From positions 86,143 through 130,327 of the forward strand of contig JAMYWO010000087.1 of the NCBI GenBank assembly GCA_024220525.1: DNA of 44,185 nucleotides, in the 5' to 3' direction. This DNA comes from Cochliopodium minus (lineage: Eukaryota > Discosea > Himatismenida > Cochliopodiidae). The position numbers were made by a program, and so were the translations under genes. How positions within the stretch are numbered: position 1 is the stretch's first letter; each line of letters opens with the position of its first letter. Shown piece by piece: positions 24,143 to 36,400 of this stretch. The notes below the pieces were generated by a model. That model worked only from the letters and a program-made list of their open reading frames with translations, did not search any database and was not told the origin of the DNA.

Positions 24143-27100
24143 TAATATAAATAATAATAATAATAATAATAATATAAATAATAATATAAATAATAATAAT
24201 AATAATAATAATAATGAAGGTTGGGGAGATGATGATTCATTGAGGGATCCTGTTTTTAATAAAGATTTTGGTTTTATTTTTTAAATTTTATAACTTTTTT
24301 TGTTTTTATATTTTTAACTTTTTGAAAAAAGGAAAAGATGAGGGAATGCCAGGTAACATAAGGTACTAAAATTTTTTAAATTATTTTGTTTTATTTTTGA
24401 TTTATTTAAATTTTTAATATTTTAAATTCAAATTTATTATTGTTTTATTATTTTTAATTTTATTTATTTTATTTTTGTATTTATTTATTTAATTAATTTA
24501 TATTTATTTATTAATATTTTAATTTTATATTATTATTGTTTTAATATTTTTAATTTTATTTAATTTATTTTTGTATTTATTTATTTTTTGTTATAAAATT
24601 GTATTTTTTATTTAAAAAAGACAGGGACATCATTTTTTGAGTGTGATGAAGAGGATGGTGGGATATTTACAATCAAAAATTAAACAAAATAACAACAAAA
24701 TAGAAATTCCTTTAAAATTCATTCAATCCATAAAACAACAAACCACCATTGATTCTTCCACCTTAAAATTTTTATCTAGACGTTTATCTTCCATGTTTTC
24801 CACTCTTCAAATAGAAAACATTCATACTTTCTATCCCCTCATTTTAGGTTTTTTTTTTAAAAAAAAAAATTTATTTTTGTTTTTATGTATTTTTAAAAAT
24901 CAATTTTATTAAAGTGGTTAGTTTATTTATTTGTTATTATTCATTTATTTTTATTATTTTATTTTATTATTTTATTTTATTATTTTATTATTTTATTATT
25001 ATTTTATTATTTTATTATTTTATTTATTTTATTATTTTATTTATTTTATTATTTTATTTATTTTATTTTATTTTATTATTTTATTATTTTATTTTTGATT
25101 TGAAAAATAGTGGCAGATTTTTCAACAGTTTTGTCATCGTATACAAGTGGATTTGCGGTGATAATAGAACCTTCTGAGACTCTTCTTGAAACTCTTCATT
25201 CTTCTCCTCCCTCCCTCCTCAACAATAACTCTTCTGGTAAAATTCTTCTTTTTTCTCCCCTTTTCCTTTCCTTTCCCCCTTTTCCTTCCCCCCTTTTCTT
25301 TTCCCCTTTTCTTTTATTCATTTCAAATACTTATATTTAATTACATTTAGTTATACTTATATTTAATTACATTTAATTACATATACTTATTTAATTATTT
25401 ATACTTATATTTAATTACATTTAAAACATAAATAATTAATTAGATTTATTTATTCATTTTATTTAATTATATTTAATTATTTAATTATAATTTACATTTA
25501 ATGATTTAGTTATAATTAATTACATTTATAAATTATAATTAATTATTTTTTTTTTTTAAAAAATTTTTGATCAAATATAAAAATTAATGATTTGTGTTTT
25601 ATTTTATTAAAATATGTTTTTATCATGAACAAAAGATCCACAGAACAACATAATACATTTAACATGTCTTGATCCTTCTATTGCATTTAGTAATATCCTT
25701 CAAAAATTTAAAAATGTCGTAATCACCAGTGGTACCTTGGTATTCATAATTTAATATTTTTTACCTTTTCTTATATTTCTTATTTTTTATAATTCTTAAT
25801 TTATATTTTAATATTTTAATAAATATTTTTATCGTGTATTATTTTATCTAATATTTCTTATTTATTTAATTTAATAATATTTTTTATTTTAATTTAAAAT
25901 TTTCTTTGTTCTTGTGTAAATTTAAATTAAAAAAACACATTAATTTTTGTTTTTGTTTTTTTTTAGTTTTTTAAAATTTAAAAAAAATTTAATTTTTATT
26001 TACACAAAAAAAAAAAGAGTCCATTGGAGATTTATCCCAAAATATTGAATTTTACACCAAAACTAAGCGCAAAAATAAACATGAGCAAAAATGGAAGAGA
26101 AAACATTTGCCCTTTAATCGTTTCAAAAGGAGCTGATCAGGTTTTTTCTTTCTTTAAATCTTAATTATTTATTCTATTTATTTATCTATTTATTTTATTT
26201 AATTAAATTATTTTATTTATTATTTATTATATTTTATTATATTTAATTTAATTATTTTATTTTTATTTTCATTATTTTATTTATTATATTTTATTTTATT
26301 TAATTAAATTATTTTATTAATTTATTATTTATTATATTTTGAAGGTCTCAATTTCAACTAAATTTGAGTTGAGAAAAGACACAAGTGTTATTCGTAATTA
26401 TGCCAATCTTTTGATTGAAACAAGCAAATTTGTCCCTGATGGTATCTCTCATTTATTTTATCTTATTTTATTTTTTATTTGAATTTATTTATTATCCATT
26501 ATTTTTATTATATTTATTTATATTTATTTATATTTATTTATTTAACACAAGTTAATATTTATTTTTATTTTTAAAAAGATATTTATTATTTTATATTTTA
26601 ATTAGAATTTCTTTAAATAAATAAATAAATATTTGATTGTTTGAAATTAAAAGGGATTATATGTTTTTTTCCGAGCTATGGGTACATGGAAATAGTGATA
26701 AGCATGTGGGATAAAATGGGGTTAATTAATAAAATTTTGCAAAATAAGTTACTTTTCATTGAAACCAAAAATTTCTTGGAAACTTCTTTTGCTCTCCTCA
26801 ATTATCGAAAAGCTTGTGAAAATGGCAGAGGTGCTATTTTATTGGCTGTAGGAAGAGGTTTTTAAATTTTTTTAATTTTTATTATTTGTTTATTTATTTA
26901 TTTATTTATTTTATTGTTTATTTATTAATTTTATTATTCATTTTGGTTTTAATGAAAAAAGGAAAAGTATCGGAGGGAATAGATTTTGATGGACATTATG
27001 GAAGATGTGTAATATTATTTGGAATACCATTTCTTTACTCAAAATCAACAGTGCTGAGAGCTCGTTTGGAATATTTCAGAGAAAAATTTAACATCAAAGA

Positions 27101-27477
27101 AAATGAGTTTTTGAATTTTGATGCAATGAGAGTTGCTTCTCAATGTGTTGGGAGAGTGATAAGAGGTAAAAGTGATTATGGTATCATGATTTTTGCAGAT
27201 TATCGTTATGGCAGACACGATAAAAGAAAGTTGATTCCTGAGTGGATCACTTCTCAAATGCAAGAATCTTATGTCAACGTTTCCTCTGAAACTGCTGTTA
27301 TTCTTTTTTTATTTTTTTAATTTTTTTTATTTTTTTAATTTAATATTAAAGGTAAATATCTCCAAATTATTTTTGAAAATGGCATCACAACCAATGAGCA
27401 AAGAATCACAACTTGGAAAATCAATATTTTCTGTTCAAGATCTCCTTAATTATCAAAACCAAAACTCATTTAACTAA
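22878..27477 (+). CDS. ERCC2: XPD/ERCC2 DNA helicase (TFIIH subunit), 11 exons, 856 aa
   Basis: Exons 22878-23683, 23879-24270, 24332-24362, 24621-24847, 25111-25236, 25636-25739, 26018-26140, 26345-26441, 26654-26857, 26962-27296 and 27352-27477 join in frame. Walker A is GTGKT at residues 45-49 and the DEAH box is at 231-234. The four Fe-S cluster cysteines are Cys114, Cys132, Cys153 and Cys187. Helicase domain 2 blocks are intact ([49 protein letters not shown]). XPD is the 5'-3' helicase of TFIIH in nucleotide excision repair and transcription initiation. The protein is about 96 residues longer than human XPD because of a poly-Asn insert in the Arch domain, after [11 protein letters not shown]. 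Introns are T-rich, some with tandem TTATT repeats. The end is 72 bp from a convergent gene. Confidence 0.97.
24060..24216 (+). repeat. AAT microsatellite encoding poly-Asn inside the XPD Arch domain
   Basis: Almost pure AAT repeat with occasional ATA, in frame, encoding about 50 Asn with single Ile breaks. Both edges join conserved or acidic XPD sequence without a stop or frameshift. Confidence 0.9.
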
Positions 27478-27549
27478 AAACAAAATTAAATTATTTCAAA
27501 ATAATCTTCTTTGAATAGTTTTTAATTTGGATTAATTTTATTTGAAATT

Positions 27550-30237
27550 TCATTTTTGATAATTAGGATCTTGGTACTGTTGATATTGTTGGTTATACTG
27601 AGGAGGATAGTTTTGTTGGTTGGGATATTGGTATTGTTGATTGTGATTTTGATTGGGATCTTGGTATTGTTGATATTGTTGGTATTGTTGATTGTAATTT
27701 TGATTAGGATCTTGGTATTGTAGATATTGTTGGTTATACTGAGGAGGATAGTTTTGTTGGTTAGGATATTGTTGGTATTGTTGATTAGGATCTTGATATT
27801 GTTGGTCATAATTTTGTTGAGGATCATTTTGAATTTGTTTGTTGGGAGTTTTTGTTGGAACTTTGTTTGGAGATTTTACTGGAAGTTTTTTGGGAGATGG
27901 GGTGATGTTGTTTTTTGGGAAATCTGATTTTTTGGGAGTCATGTTTTGTGGAGGGACTTTCTTGATGGGAACTTTTGTGGGATTGTTATGAGGAGGTTGT
28001 TGTGTATCATACTGAGGAAGTTGTTGTGTATTATAAGGTGGTTGGGGATATTGGGGTGGGTATTGGGGTTGCTGTGGTTGAATATTGTATTGAATTTGTG
28101 GTTGCATGTTATTGTAAGGAGGTTGTTGCATGTTATTGTAAGGAGGTTGTTGCGTGTTGTTGTAAGGAGGTTGTTGCATGTTATTGTAAGGAGGTTGTTG
28201 AGAATAATTAAGTTGTTGTGTATCAAATGGTTGGGGATTTTGAGGTGGGTACTGGGGTTGCTGTGGTTGAATTTGTTGTTGAATGTTATTGAAAGGAGGT
28301 TGTTGAACATTAGTGTTATTAAAGTTGTTATTATTATTAAAGATATTATTGTTAAAGTTGTTGTTGGGAGTGAAGGAAGGAGAGGGAAACTGAGATTGAT
28401 AATAGTAATTTAAATTGTAAACATCAATTGGTGTAAATTTTCTTGTTTTTCTTTGCAACCATATCCCTGATGTACCGTCTGCTCTTAACATCATCCTATT
28501 ATTTTTTAAAAGTTAATTAATGTTTTTGTAAACAAAATAATTTGTTTTACACATTTAATTTAAATTTGAAATAAAGATAAATTAAGAGACAAATAAATAA
28601 AGATAAATTAAGAAACAAACAAAGAAATAAATAAAGAAAGAGAAATATAAGGAAATAAAGAGGCAAATAAATAAAGAAAGAAAAATAAAGTAAAAATTGA
28701 TACTTCCAACCATGTTGATAAAGAAAAGAGATGATGGTAAGGCAATGATTTTGAATACGATCTTCAAGTAATTTTAAATGTGAAACGAACGGTGTCAAGT
28801 AGACTGATATTCTTTTTAAAAGTTAAATTTAAATGAACTTAAATAAATTGAAAATAAATTGAAAATAAATTATATAAATATAACAAAAATAAATTTAAAT
28901 AAATTAAAAAAAATTAAAAAGATTTTAAGTAAAAATAAATCCTTTTTTTACCTGTTGTACCTGAAAATAGTTTGTAAAAAATAAATTAGTGATTAAAAAT
29001 AATTGTAAAAAGGAGAAGAAAAGGGGAAAAGTACATTTTTTCAAAAGAAAAAGAAACAGATTTGAATTCTCCTCCAAATTTTGCTCTTTTTTTCAAAACT
29101 TTAAAATCAACATCTTTTCCTTCTTCTTTTTGAAAAAGGAGGAGAATTTGTTGGAGAAGGTTATCTTCTATTTCTCCCTGTATTTCTATTCTTTTTTTCC
29201 ATACTTGTATATCCACTAACAAATGTGTTGCTGGTTCACTTTTACTTTTTTCATTATACCCAAACAATGACGCTCTACTCAAACATTATCCATTTTATTT
29301 AAAAAAAAATATTATTTTAACATTATTTATTTTTAAATACATTATTTATTTTTAAATACATTATTTATTTTTAAATACATTATTTATTTTTAAATAATGT
29401 ATTATTTTCAAATACATTTTTAATTTTAAAAAAAAGTATATTATATTAAAATCTTATTTTAAATAAAAATTGTTTAAAAAATATACCTATTAATAGGTGC
29501 TTGCTGCACTTGGGATTCCTCTTTTTTTTGTTAAAAAATAAAAAATATTTCATTTTATTTCATTTTATTTCATTTTTGATTTTTTGTTTGTTAAAAATTA
29601 TTTTACGATAATTAAGTCCATAATTTGTGAGAAATTCATATCCACTCTCCGCAAAAGCATCTAAACTATATTTTTTTTATTAATTCATTTTATTCATTTG
29701 TTTATTTATATTTTTATATTTATGTTTATTTAAATTTATTTATATTTGTTTATGTTTATTTATATTTATTTTTGAGATTAATGTCTTTTTTTATTTTTTT
29801 ATTTTTTTTTACAAGATGAGTTGGTAATTTTGTATTTTATCAATAATTCTTCTTATGTCCACGTTGGGTGCCCAATTATTAAATGTTGCTGTTTTAAATA
29901 ATAAAATAAAATATAAAGTAAAATATAAAATTAAATAAAATATAAAGTAAAATAAAATATAAAGTAAAATAAAATATAAAGTAAAATAAAATGTAAAGTA
30001 AAATAAAATATAAAGTAAAATATAAAATTAAATAAAATATAAAGTAAAATATAAAGTAAAATAAAATATAAAGTAAAATAAGTGTAAAATTGTAGAATGA
30101 AGGGGGAGGGGAAAAGAGTACGAGGGAGGTCAAAAAGATAACAAAGGACTTTTCCAGAACCAGATTTTTTTTCAGTGGGTTCATCTAATAATGCTTTTTT
30201 GCTCAATTTGGATAATAATTCTCTTGTTATTCCATAT
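27550..30237 (-). CDS. Unrecognised protein with Gln/Asn/Pro/Tyr-rich tail, 5'-truncated, at least 8 exons
   Basis: Visible exons 30237-30122, 29888-29813, 29665-29607, 29520-29487, 29274-29035, 28960-28952, 28811-28704 and 28495-27550 keep phase throughout, giving about 529 aa. The first visible exon needs an upstream exon ending in phase 2; none exists before the n at 30445, so the N terminus is missing. The folded part contains FNNWAPNVDIRRIIDKIQNY, GYEFLTNYGLNYQ, THLLVDIQVWKKRIEIQGEI and YLTPFVSHLKLLEDRIQNHC; I cannot place it in a family. The 3' 300 residues are low-complexity: heptad-like QQPPYNN repeats, a Lys/Pro-rich patch (KKVPPQNMTPKKSD), then QYQQYQDPNQ repeats, resembling prion-like tails of RNA-associated proteins. 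One exon is only 9 nt. Confidence 0.75.
27560..27810 (-). repeat. Degenerate tandem coding repeat (QQYQDPNQ type)
   Basis: Repeated GATCTTGG-TATTGTTG blocks on the + strand translate on the minus strand to copies of QQYQDPNQNYNQQYQ and PNQQNYPPQYNQQ. The unit is imperfect, about 33-39 bp, and lies at the C terminus of the Q/N-rich protein. Confidence 0.7.
28103..28200 (-). repeat. 24-bp coding tandem repeat (QQPPYNNM), about four copies
   Basis: On the + strand the unit TGTTATTGTAAGGAGGTTGT recurs at 24-bp spacing with one or two substitutions, coding QQPPYNN plus M or T on the minus strand. This is a whole-codon expansion inside the open frame. Confidence 0.85.
29320..29400. repeat. Intronic tandem repeat, about 19-20 bp unit
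   Basis: Four near-perfect copies of ACATTATTTATTTTTAAAT within an intron of the Q/N-rich gene. Confidence 0.8.
29895..30085. repeat. AAAATATAAAGTAAAATA intronic satellite-like tract
   Basis: Irregular tandem repeats of ATAAAGTAAAAT and relatives fill the intron between the first two visible exons of the Q/N-rich gene. They make long open frames in several registers that are not coding. Confidence 0.75.
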
Positions 30238-30257
30238 CTTTTTTTTTATTAAATATT

Positions 30258-30444
30258 TCAATTTATTTTAATTTAATTAGTTTATTTATTATATTTTAGT
30301 TTATTTATTATATTTTAGTTAATTTATTAAATTTTAGTTTATTATATTTTAGTTTATTTATTAAATTTTAGTTTATTTATTATATTTTAGTTTATTTATT
30401 ATATTTTAGTTAATTTATTAAATTTTAGTTTATTATATTTTAGT
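30258..30444. repeat. Minisatellite of about 19-20 bp unit ending at the n
   Basis: Repeats of TTTAGTTTATTTATTATA with a higher-order alternation of TTATTATA and TTATTAAA variants. The array stops exactly at the ambiguous base at 30445, and the gene on its left loses its 5' exons here. Confidence 0.85.
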
Positions 30445-30445
30445 N
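30445..30445. other. Single ambiguous base n, likely contig join
   Basis: Left of it lies the Q/N-rich gene with its 5' end missing; right of it lies an intron of a P-type ATPase whose next exon is elsewhere. Gene content changes in mid-intron on both sides. Confidence 0.6.
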
Positions 30446-30552
30446 ATTTAAAAATCTTTATTAATAATTTTATTGATACATAAAATTTGACACAAAAAAA
30501 AAAAAATTTGACACAAAAAATATAAAAAATAAAAATTTTATTAAAATTTTAC

Positions 30553-32507
30553 TTTAATGCGCTGCTCTCGACATTTTCGTTTATTTTTATTTTTTGTTGG
30601 CTCATCCACAGTCTATTTCCAATGTGTATTTTGTAGCTTTTTTTTTCTGTTTTGAAAGAGCAAACCAATCCTAAAAAATAATTAGTTGCAACAAAACAAT
30701 GTAATTAATTGAAAAGAAAATTTTAGAACTAAAAAAATTAAAAAATTAAAAAATTAAAATAGATGAAATAAAATATAAATAAAATATGAAATTTTTTTTA
30801 AAAAACTTTATCGAGTAAACAGAACTCAAAAATTTGATGCTAATAAATTTTCGAATAATTCAAGATTTTTGAATTTTTTATAAAAAATATAACATATAAA
30901 AATTGAAGTAAATTTTTAGATAGTAAAATGAAGAAAAAAATATAAAATCTAATAAAAGATAAAATGAAAAAATGATTAAAAAATAAAAAATACATAAAAT
31001 ATAAAATAGAAGATAAAAATAAAAAATAGATTTAAAAAAATAAAAAATTGAAAAGAAAAAATATAAGATATAAAAAAAAAAATTTATTAAATTACCTTGA
31101 CCAGGGACAGCAGTGAAATCAAGAGGTTCGAGCAAAGGGTTGAGTTTGCCATAAGGAGAATGAAGATACCTCATTTTAATAGCAGCGCCAAGCGGATGCT
31201 CGCTGGAAGACTCGGCCGAAGCGGCGAGGGACATGAGGAGTTCCTCGGAGAAGTTTTTGTCGAAAATCTTGACCTCGTGCACCTCTAGACGTCCGTAGGT
31301 GAGGGATCCTGTCTTGTCGAAGATCACTGCGTCGATTTTCGAGATTTTTTCGAGGATTGCTGCGCTTTTGATGAGGATTCCGTTGGATGCTCCCACTCCC
31401 GTTCCTACCATTACTTTGTTTTCAAAAAAAAAAATAAAATAATCAAAAAATAAATTAAAAAAATATTTAATAAATAAAAAAAAATAAATAAAAAAATAAA
31501 TAAAAAAATAAATAAATCGGAAAAAATGAAAAATATGTAAATATATATTTAAACAATGAATCTTTAAAATAAATTGTTTCAAACCTGCAGTTGGAGTGGC
31601 CAAACCAAGCGAACAAGGGCTTCAAAAAAAATTTTCGTTAAATGTAATTTGAATATTTATTCAATTTAAATGTATTTTTTTTATTTTAAATGATTTTTTT
31701 GTAAAAATAATTTTTTATTTAAAATAATTTTTTATTTAAAATAATTTTTTATTTAAAATAATTTTTTATTTAAAATAATTTTTTATTAATGATTTTATAT
31801 TTACCAAGCAATGACAAGAACACTGACCCCGAACAAAAATGAGAAAACAAACTTGTTGACTCCAGGAGGAATCCATGTTGCAGGGACCACTGAACTGTAT
31901 GTCAAAATGAGCCACACTAAAAACGTGAGGACTGACCCAATGACCACAAAAGGAACGAATATGGAGGCGATTTTGTCTAACAAAAAGAAAAAAGAAATAA
32001 AATAATAAAAACCAAAAAATAGAATAAAAAAAATTAACAAAAAAAATCAAAAAAACATTTAAAAATTAAAGTTATATATGTTTAAAATGAAAATCAAAAA
32101 AAAAGTAATAAAAGAATAAATTAAAATAAAATAAAATAGAATAAAAAAAGATAAAACGAAAAAACATTTTAAAAATTAAAGTGGAAAATCAAAGAATCGA
32201 ATAAAAATATTAAAATAATTATTTTAATATAAATTATAAATTAAAAAAAATAAAAAAAAAAAATAATAAATTATCAAAAAAAAAATTTTGATAAAAAAAT
32301 AATAAATTACCAAAAAGAGTTAAAAAAAAAATTTAAAAATTTAATAAATTTGTTACCAGCATATTTTTGTATGGGTGCTTTGGTGGTTTGTGCATTCTCC
32401 ACAAGAGAAATGATTTGAGAAAGGGCTGTATCTGCACCCACTTTGTTGGCCTGGTAGAGGACGGATCCATGTTCATTGATCGTGCCTCCAATCACATTGT
32501 CTCCGGG
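30553..32507 (-). CDS. CPx-type (copper-transporting) P1B ATPase, central part, 5 exons
   Basis: Exons 32507-32357, 31976-31805, 31619-31585, 31413-31096 and 30670-30553 keep phase. They encode the end of the actuator domain ([20 protein letters not shown]), the family helix [17 protein letters not shown], two membrane segments, the metal-site motif [12 protein letters not shown], the phosphorylation motif DKTGSLT, the SEHPLG motif of the nucleotide-binding domain, PGQG and GNRLWM. CPC with SEHPLG is diagnostic of P1B-1-type Cu(I) exporters. The N terminus (metal-binding domains, first membrane helices, TGE) is missing at the N gap. The last exon ends in phase 2 and fits the exon at 33129-32981, which lies upstream on this strand instead of downstream. 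Confidence 0.92.
31660..31795. repeat. AAAATAATTTTTTATTT tandem repeat in an ATPase intron
   Basis: About five 17-bp copies of AAAATAATTTTTTATTT between ATPase exons; each copy is partly self-complementary. Confidence 0.8.
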
Positions 32508-32520
32508 CTATTAGCGAAGA

Positions 32521-32585
32521 AAATAAATTTAAAGAAAAAGATTTAAAATAAAAATAAAAAATAAAAATAAAAATGATTAATAAAA

Positions 32586-32617
<32 letters not shown>

Positions 32618-32970
32618 TGAATAATAAATAATAAAATAAAAAAATAAAAAATAAAATAAAAAATAAAAAATAAAAAATAAAAATAAATAAATAATAAAAT
32701 AAAAATAAAAAATAAAAAATAATGAAAAATAATAAAATAAAATAATAAAAAATAAAAAATAAAAAATAAAANNNNNNNNNNNNNNNNNNNNNNNNNNNNN
32801 NNNNNNNNNNNNNNNNNNNNNNNNNNNNNNNNNNNNNNNNNNNNNNNNNNNNNNNNNNNNNNNNNNNNNNNNNNNNNNNATAAAAATAAAAATAAAAATA
32901 AAAATAAAAATAAAAATAAAAATAAAAATAAAAATAAAAAATAAAAAATAAAAAATTATTTTCTTATTTT
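32521..32970. repeat. AAAAATA low-complexity tract with a 108-N gap
   Basis: Nearly pure A5-6 T repeats interrupted by 108 N at 32772-32879. The left side is intron sequence of the ATPase central part, where the 5' exons should follow; the right side leads into a later ATPase exon. The gap is therefore not a simple bridge across one intron. Confidence 0.95.
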
Positions 32971-32980
32971 TTTGATTTAC

Positions 32981-33129
32981 CAGTCAACATGAATGTTTCT
33001 ATTTTGTGCTTTTGTAAGTAGCGAATGACGTGGACGGACTCTTGTCTGAGCCTGTCGCCGATCACGATGATGGAAACCAAGGTGTTGTCAACAGAGACGA
33101 ACACTGCAGTGTACCCCTTCAGCTCAAAA
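32981..33129 (-). CDS. CPx-type ATPase, isolated later exon (P domain)
   Basis: One exon with AG at 33131-33130 and a GT donor at 32980. It codes FELKGYTAVFVSVDNTLVSI, then IVIGDRLRQESVHVIRYLQK and IETFMLTG. This is the segment of P1B ATPases that leads into the TGD motif (GKTVVFVAVDG...LxGDN). It follows GNRLWM in the protein, so it should lie downstream (lower coordinates) of 30553; instead it is upstream of the exon coding PGDN. Entry phase 2 matches the exit phase of 30670-30553 (AA|T, Asn). The next exon (TGDN and the GDGIND hinge) is not in the window. Confidence 0.85.
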
Positions 33130-33131
33130 CT

Positions 33132-33176
<45 letters not shown>

Positions 33177-33403
33177 TAAAAATAAAAATAAAAATAAAAA
33201 ATAAAAATAAAAATAAAAATAAAAATAAAAAATGAAAAATAAAATAAATAAAAAATAAAAAATAGAAATAAAAAATAAAAAATAATATAATAATAAAAAG
33301 AAAAAATGAAAAACAAAATGAAAAATAAAATAAATAAAAAATAAAAAATAAAAAATAAAAAATAAAAAATAAAAAATAAAATATAAATCCAAAAGTTTTT
33401 TAC
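33130..33403. repeat. AAAAATA/AAATAAAAA tract joining two different genes
   Basis: About 270 bp of A-rich repeat with no N. To its right the M49 peptidase exon ends at a good GT donor after HTLCHE; to its left is the ATPase exon. No M49 exon follows. This is the one inferred false join that has no n. Confidence 0.7.
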
Positions 33404-36400
33404 CTCGTGACAGAGGGTGTGAGTGAAAAAACAGTCGAAAGTTAGAAACTCTTGTTGGTCTTCTGCCAATATCAAGTCCCCCATTCTCTTTAATATCTTC
33501 TCAAACTTTGCCTCGCTGATATTTCTAAGAATGAAACAAAAAATTGTAAAAATTAAAAAAAATAGATTAAATTTAAATAAAAAATCAAAAAAAATGTAAA
33601 AATAAAAAAAAATAAAAATAAAAATAAAAATAAAAATAAAAATAAAAATAAAAATAAAAAAATAAAAATAAAAAAAGAAAAAATTACTTTAACATAACTC
33701 TTTTAGATCCTTTTTCACTTCGAACAACTTCATCGTTAGGCAAACTAAAAAAATTAAAATAAAAAATAATTATTAAAAATATCAAGAAATCATTCAAAAA
33801 ATTATTTAAAAAATTAAAAAAAAATGTTGAAAAGGTTGTTTAAAATTTTTAAAAAAAAAAATTAAATTTTTTGACCAGAAAGCAACCGCGTGAGGACCTG
33901 AAACATCTCCACTTGAATAGACAAGAGAAATCTATTCAATTTGTTGATGAAAAGTAAAGATTAGAAATACAAATATTTATTAATAAAATTTTTTACAGTG
34001 ACAAGGGGTGAATCTTTTTAAAAAGATAATCGTGGTTCATTACAAATTAGTTTTATTTTTTAAAAAAATTTACCAGTTGCACCTTTACAAAAAAAAATTA
34101 TTTTTTTGTTTTATTTAATTGAAATAAAAATTTATATTAAAATTTTAAATATTAAAAAATTAACATTTAATATTTTAAATTTTAAAAAATATTTTTTTTT
34201 TTGATATTTTAATTTTTTTAATTTTTTTTTTTATTAATTTTTAATGTTTTATTTTAATTCAAATTTATTTATTTATTTTTTAATTATTTTTTTTTTGAAT
34301 TATTTTTAATTTTTATTTTACCTATGCTTTTGGACTTGTATTTATCATCAAGGGGGAGGTTGTCTTCAATGAATTGAAGGTGAGTGGAATAAGTTGCAAT
34401 CTTCTTTGTGTTTTCAAAATCACGTATTCCAACAAAACTCTCAAATGATGCCTTCAAATTCAAGAATGTGTCCATATACACTTTACAAAAACAAATATCA
34501 TCAAATTGTTTAAAGTGTTGAAATAATTTTAATTTTAAAATAATTATAAAAATAAATAAATAATAAAAACAAAAATAAATATAATAAAATATTAAATAAA
34601 AAAAAAAAAAAATTTTTTAACATAAAAATAAATAATTATAACAATAATTAAAATAACAATGATTAATAAATAACAAATACTAAAAATAAATAATAAATAA
34701 AAATCAAATATAATAAATGATAAAAAAAATAAATAACATTAAAATACCTTCGTATGGTCCAAATGTTACATCCAAAACGCTGTCTTGGTCAACATCAACC
34801 CACGAATAATCGCCTGTAAAATTAAAAATTTAATAATAAAAGAAAAATAAAAGAAATATTAAAATAAAAAATAAAAAATATTAAAAAAATGAAAATTAAA
34901 AAATAAATATTAAATAAAAGAAAATTAAAATAAAATATTATTAAAGTTTTTTTACTTTCTCTGTAGGAATTGGAGAGGAGAGCTTCACTTCTTTTTTGAA
35001 GGAAAAGTTTCATGGATTTGTTTTCAACAAGTTTGGAAGCTTCTGACAAATAATTGGAAATTTCGTTCAAATAAGTTTTGTATTCTTCGTTGAATCCCAC
35101 TATCTTCAATTTTTTGTTTTCATCTCTTTTTATAACGTGGAAAAATCCCTACCGTAAAATTAATATAAAAAGTAAATAAAAAATAAAAAATAAAATACAA
35201 TTTAAAAATAAAATTAAAAAAGATTAAAACAATAAAATTAATATTTAATGAAAATTATTTGATAAAAAATGACAAGGTAATTAAAATAAAAAAATTAAAA
35301 ATAAAATTCATTTGAAAATATTCAATAAATGATTTAAAAAAAAAAATTTTAAAGATAAAATAAAAAATTTATGAGATAACAAATTAGTGATCAATTAAAT
35401 AATTTATTGAAAAAATTAAAAATTTTCAAAAACAATGAAAAAAAAAATAATAAAATTATTTAATTAAAAAAATAAGATTATCATATTACCAAAGCATCTT
35501 GAAGATCATTTTCTGAAAGAGATTTCTTCCACTCTTCCCATTCTTCACTGGTGAGATCTTCTGGGTAAAAGTTGGCTCCCTTGGGTCTTTCTCCTAATCC
35601 CTTAAGGAATGGTTTTTCATCATCCAAAACATCCCATCCTCCTGTAAATAAAAAAATAAAAATTATTTTATTTGAAATATCAAAAAAAACTTTAAAGAAA
35701 ATTTAATTTATGTTTAGAAAAACTTTTTATAATTAAATTCTTAGAATAAAATATGAAATATTTTATATTAAAACTTTATCTTGCAAAAAACCGTTTAAAA
35801 AACAAAAATTGAATCGAAATGAAAAGATAAAATAAAATATTTCAATTTGTAATGAAGATATGTTAATCAGGTTCACAATGAGCATTCTCATAATTTTTTT
35901 TTTTTGGTATTTCAAATGAATTGTAAAGATATTGTGGTTATCAATTATATGTTTGATTTTGTTTTTTTTTACCTCCATTAAAATCAAAATATTCTAATTT
36001 CAATTTTTCATATTCTCCTCCTTTTTTGCTTTCTTCAATCAATTTCTAGAATTACAACAAAAAAATTAATTATAAAACTCATAAAAACATTTAAAAAGGA
36101 TTGTATGATATATAAGATTATGAAGAATAATTAAGATGGGCCACAATTAAATATTATTTTTCACGGTAAAGGATTAGGTGTAAATTTATTTTAATTTATT
36201 TTGAGCAACATACGTTTCTTATTGTTTCATTGTTTTTTGATTTTTGATATCTGAAGAGAGGATTCAATAATTGGGATGCCTTGATTATCAATTTGAGTGC
36301 TTTTTTATCATTCTCTGAAAGATTGTTCAATTGATCTTTCAAATCAATTTTGAATGGAGAGTATCTTGCATTTTTCTTCTTTAATTCTTCAAAAGTGATA

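Noticed and set aside
24060-24216. Possible CRISPR-like or satellite array
   Set aside because: It is a pure AAT microsatellite in an open coding frame with no spacers.
29894-30206. Hydrophobic 91-96 codon frames that could look like membrane proteins
   Set aside because: They read through the intronic AAAATATAAAG repeat beyond a clear GT donor at 30121.
32964-33484. Long Phe/Tyr/Leu-rich minus-strand frames
   Set aside because: These are translations of TTTTTAT repeats in introns; only the short exon parts at their edges are coding.
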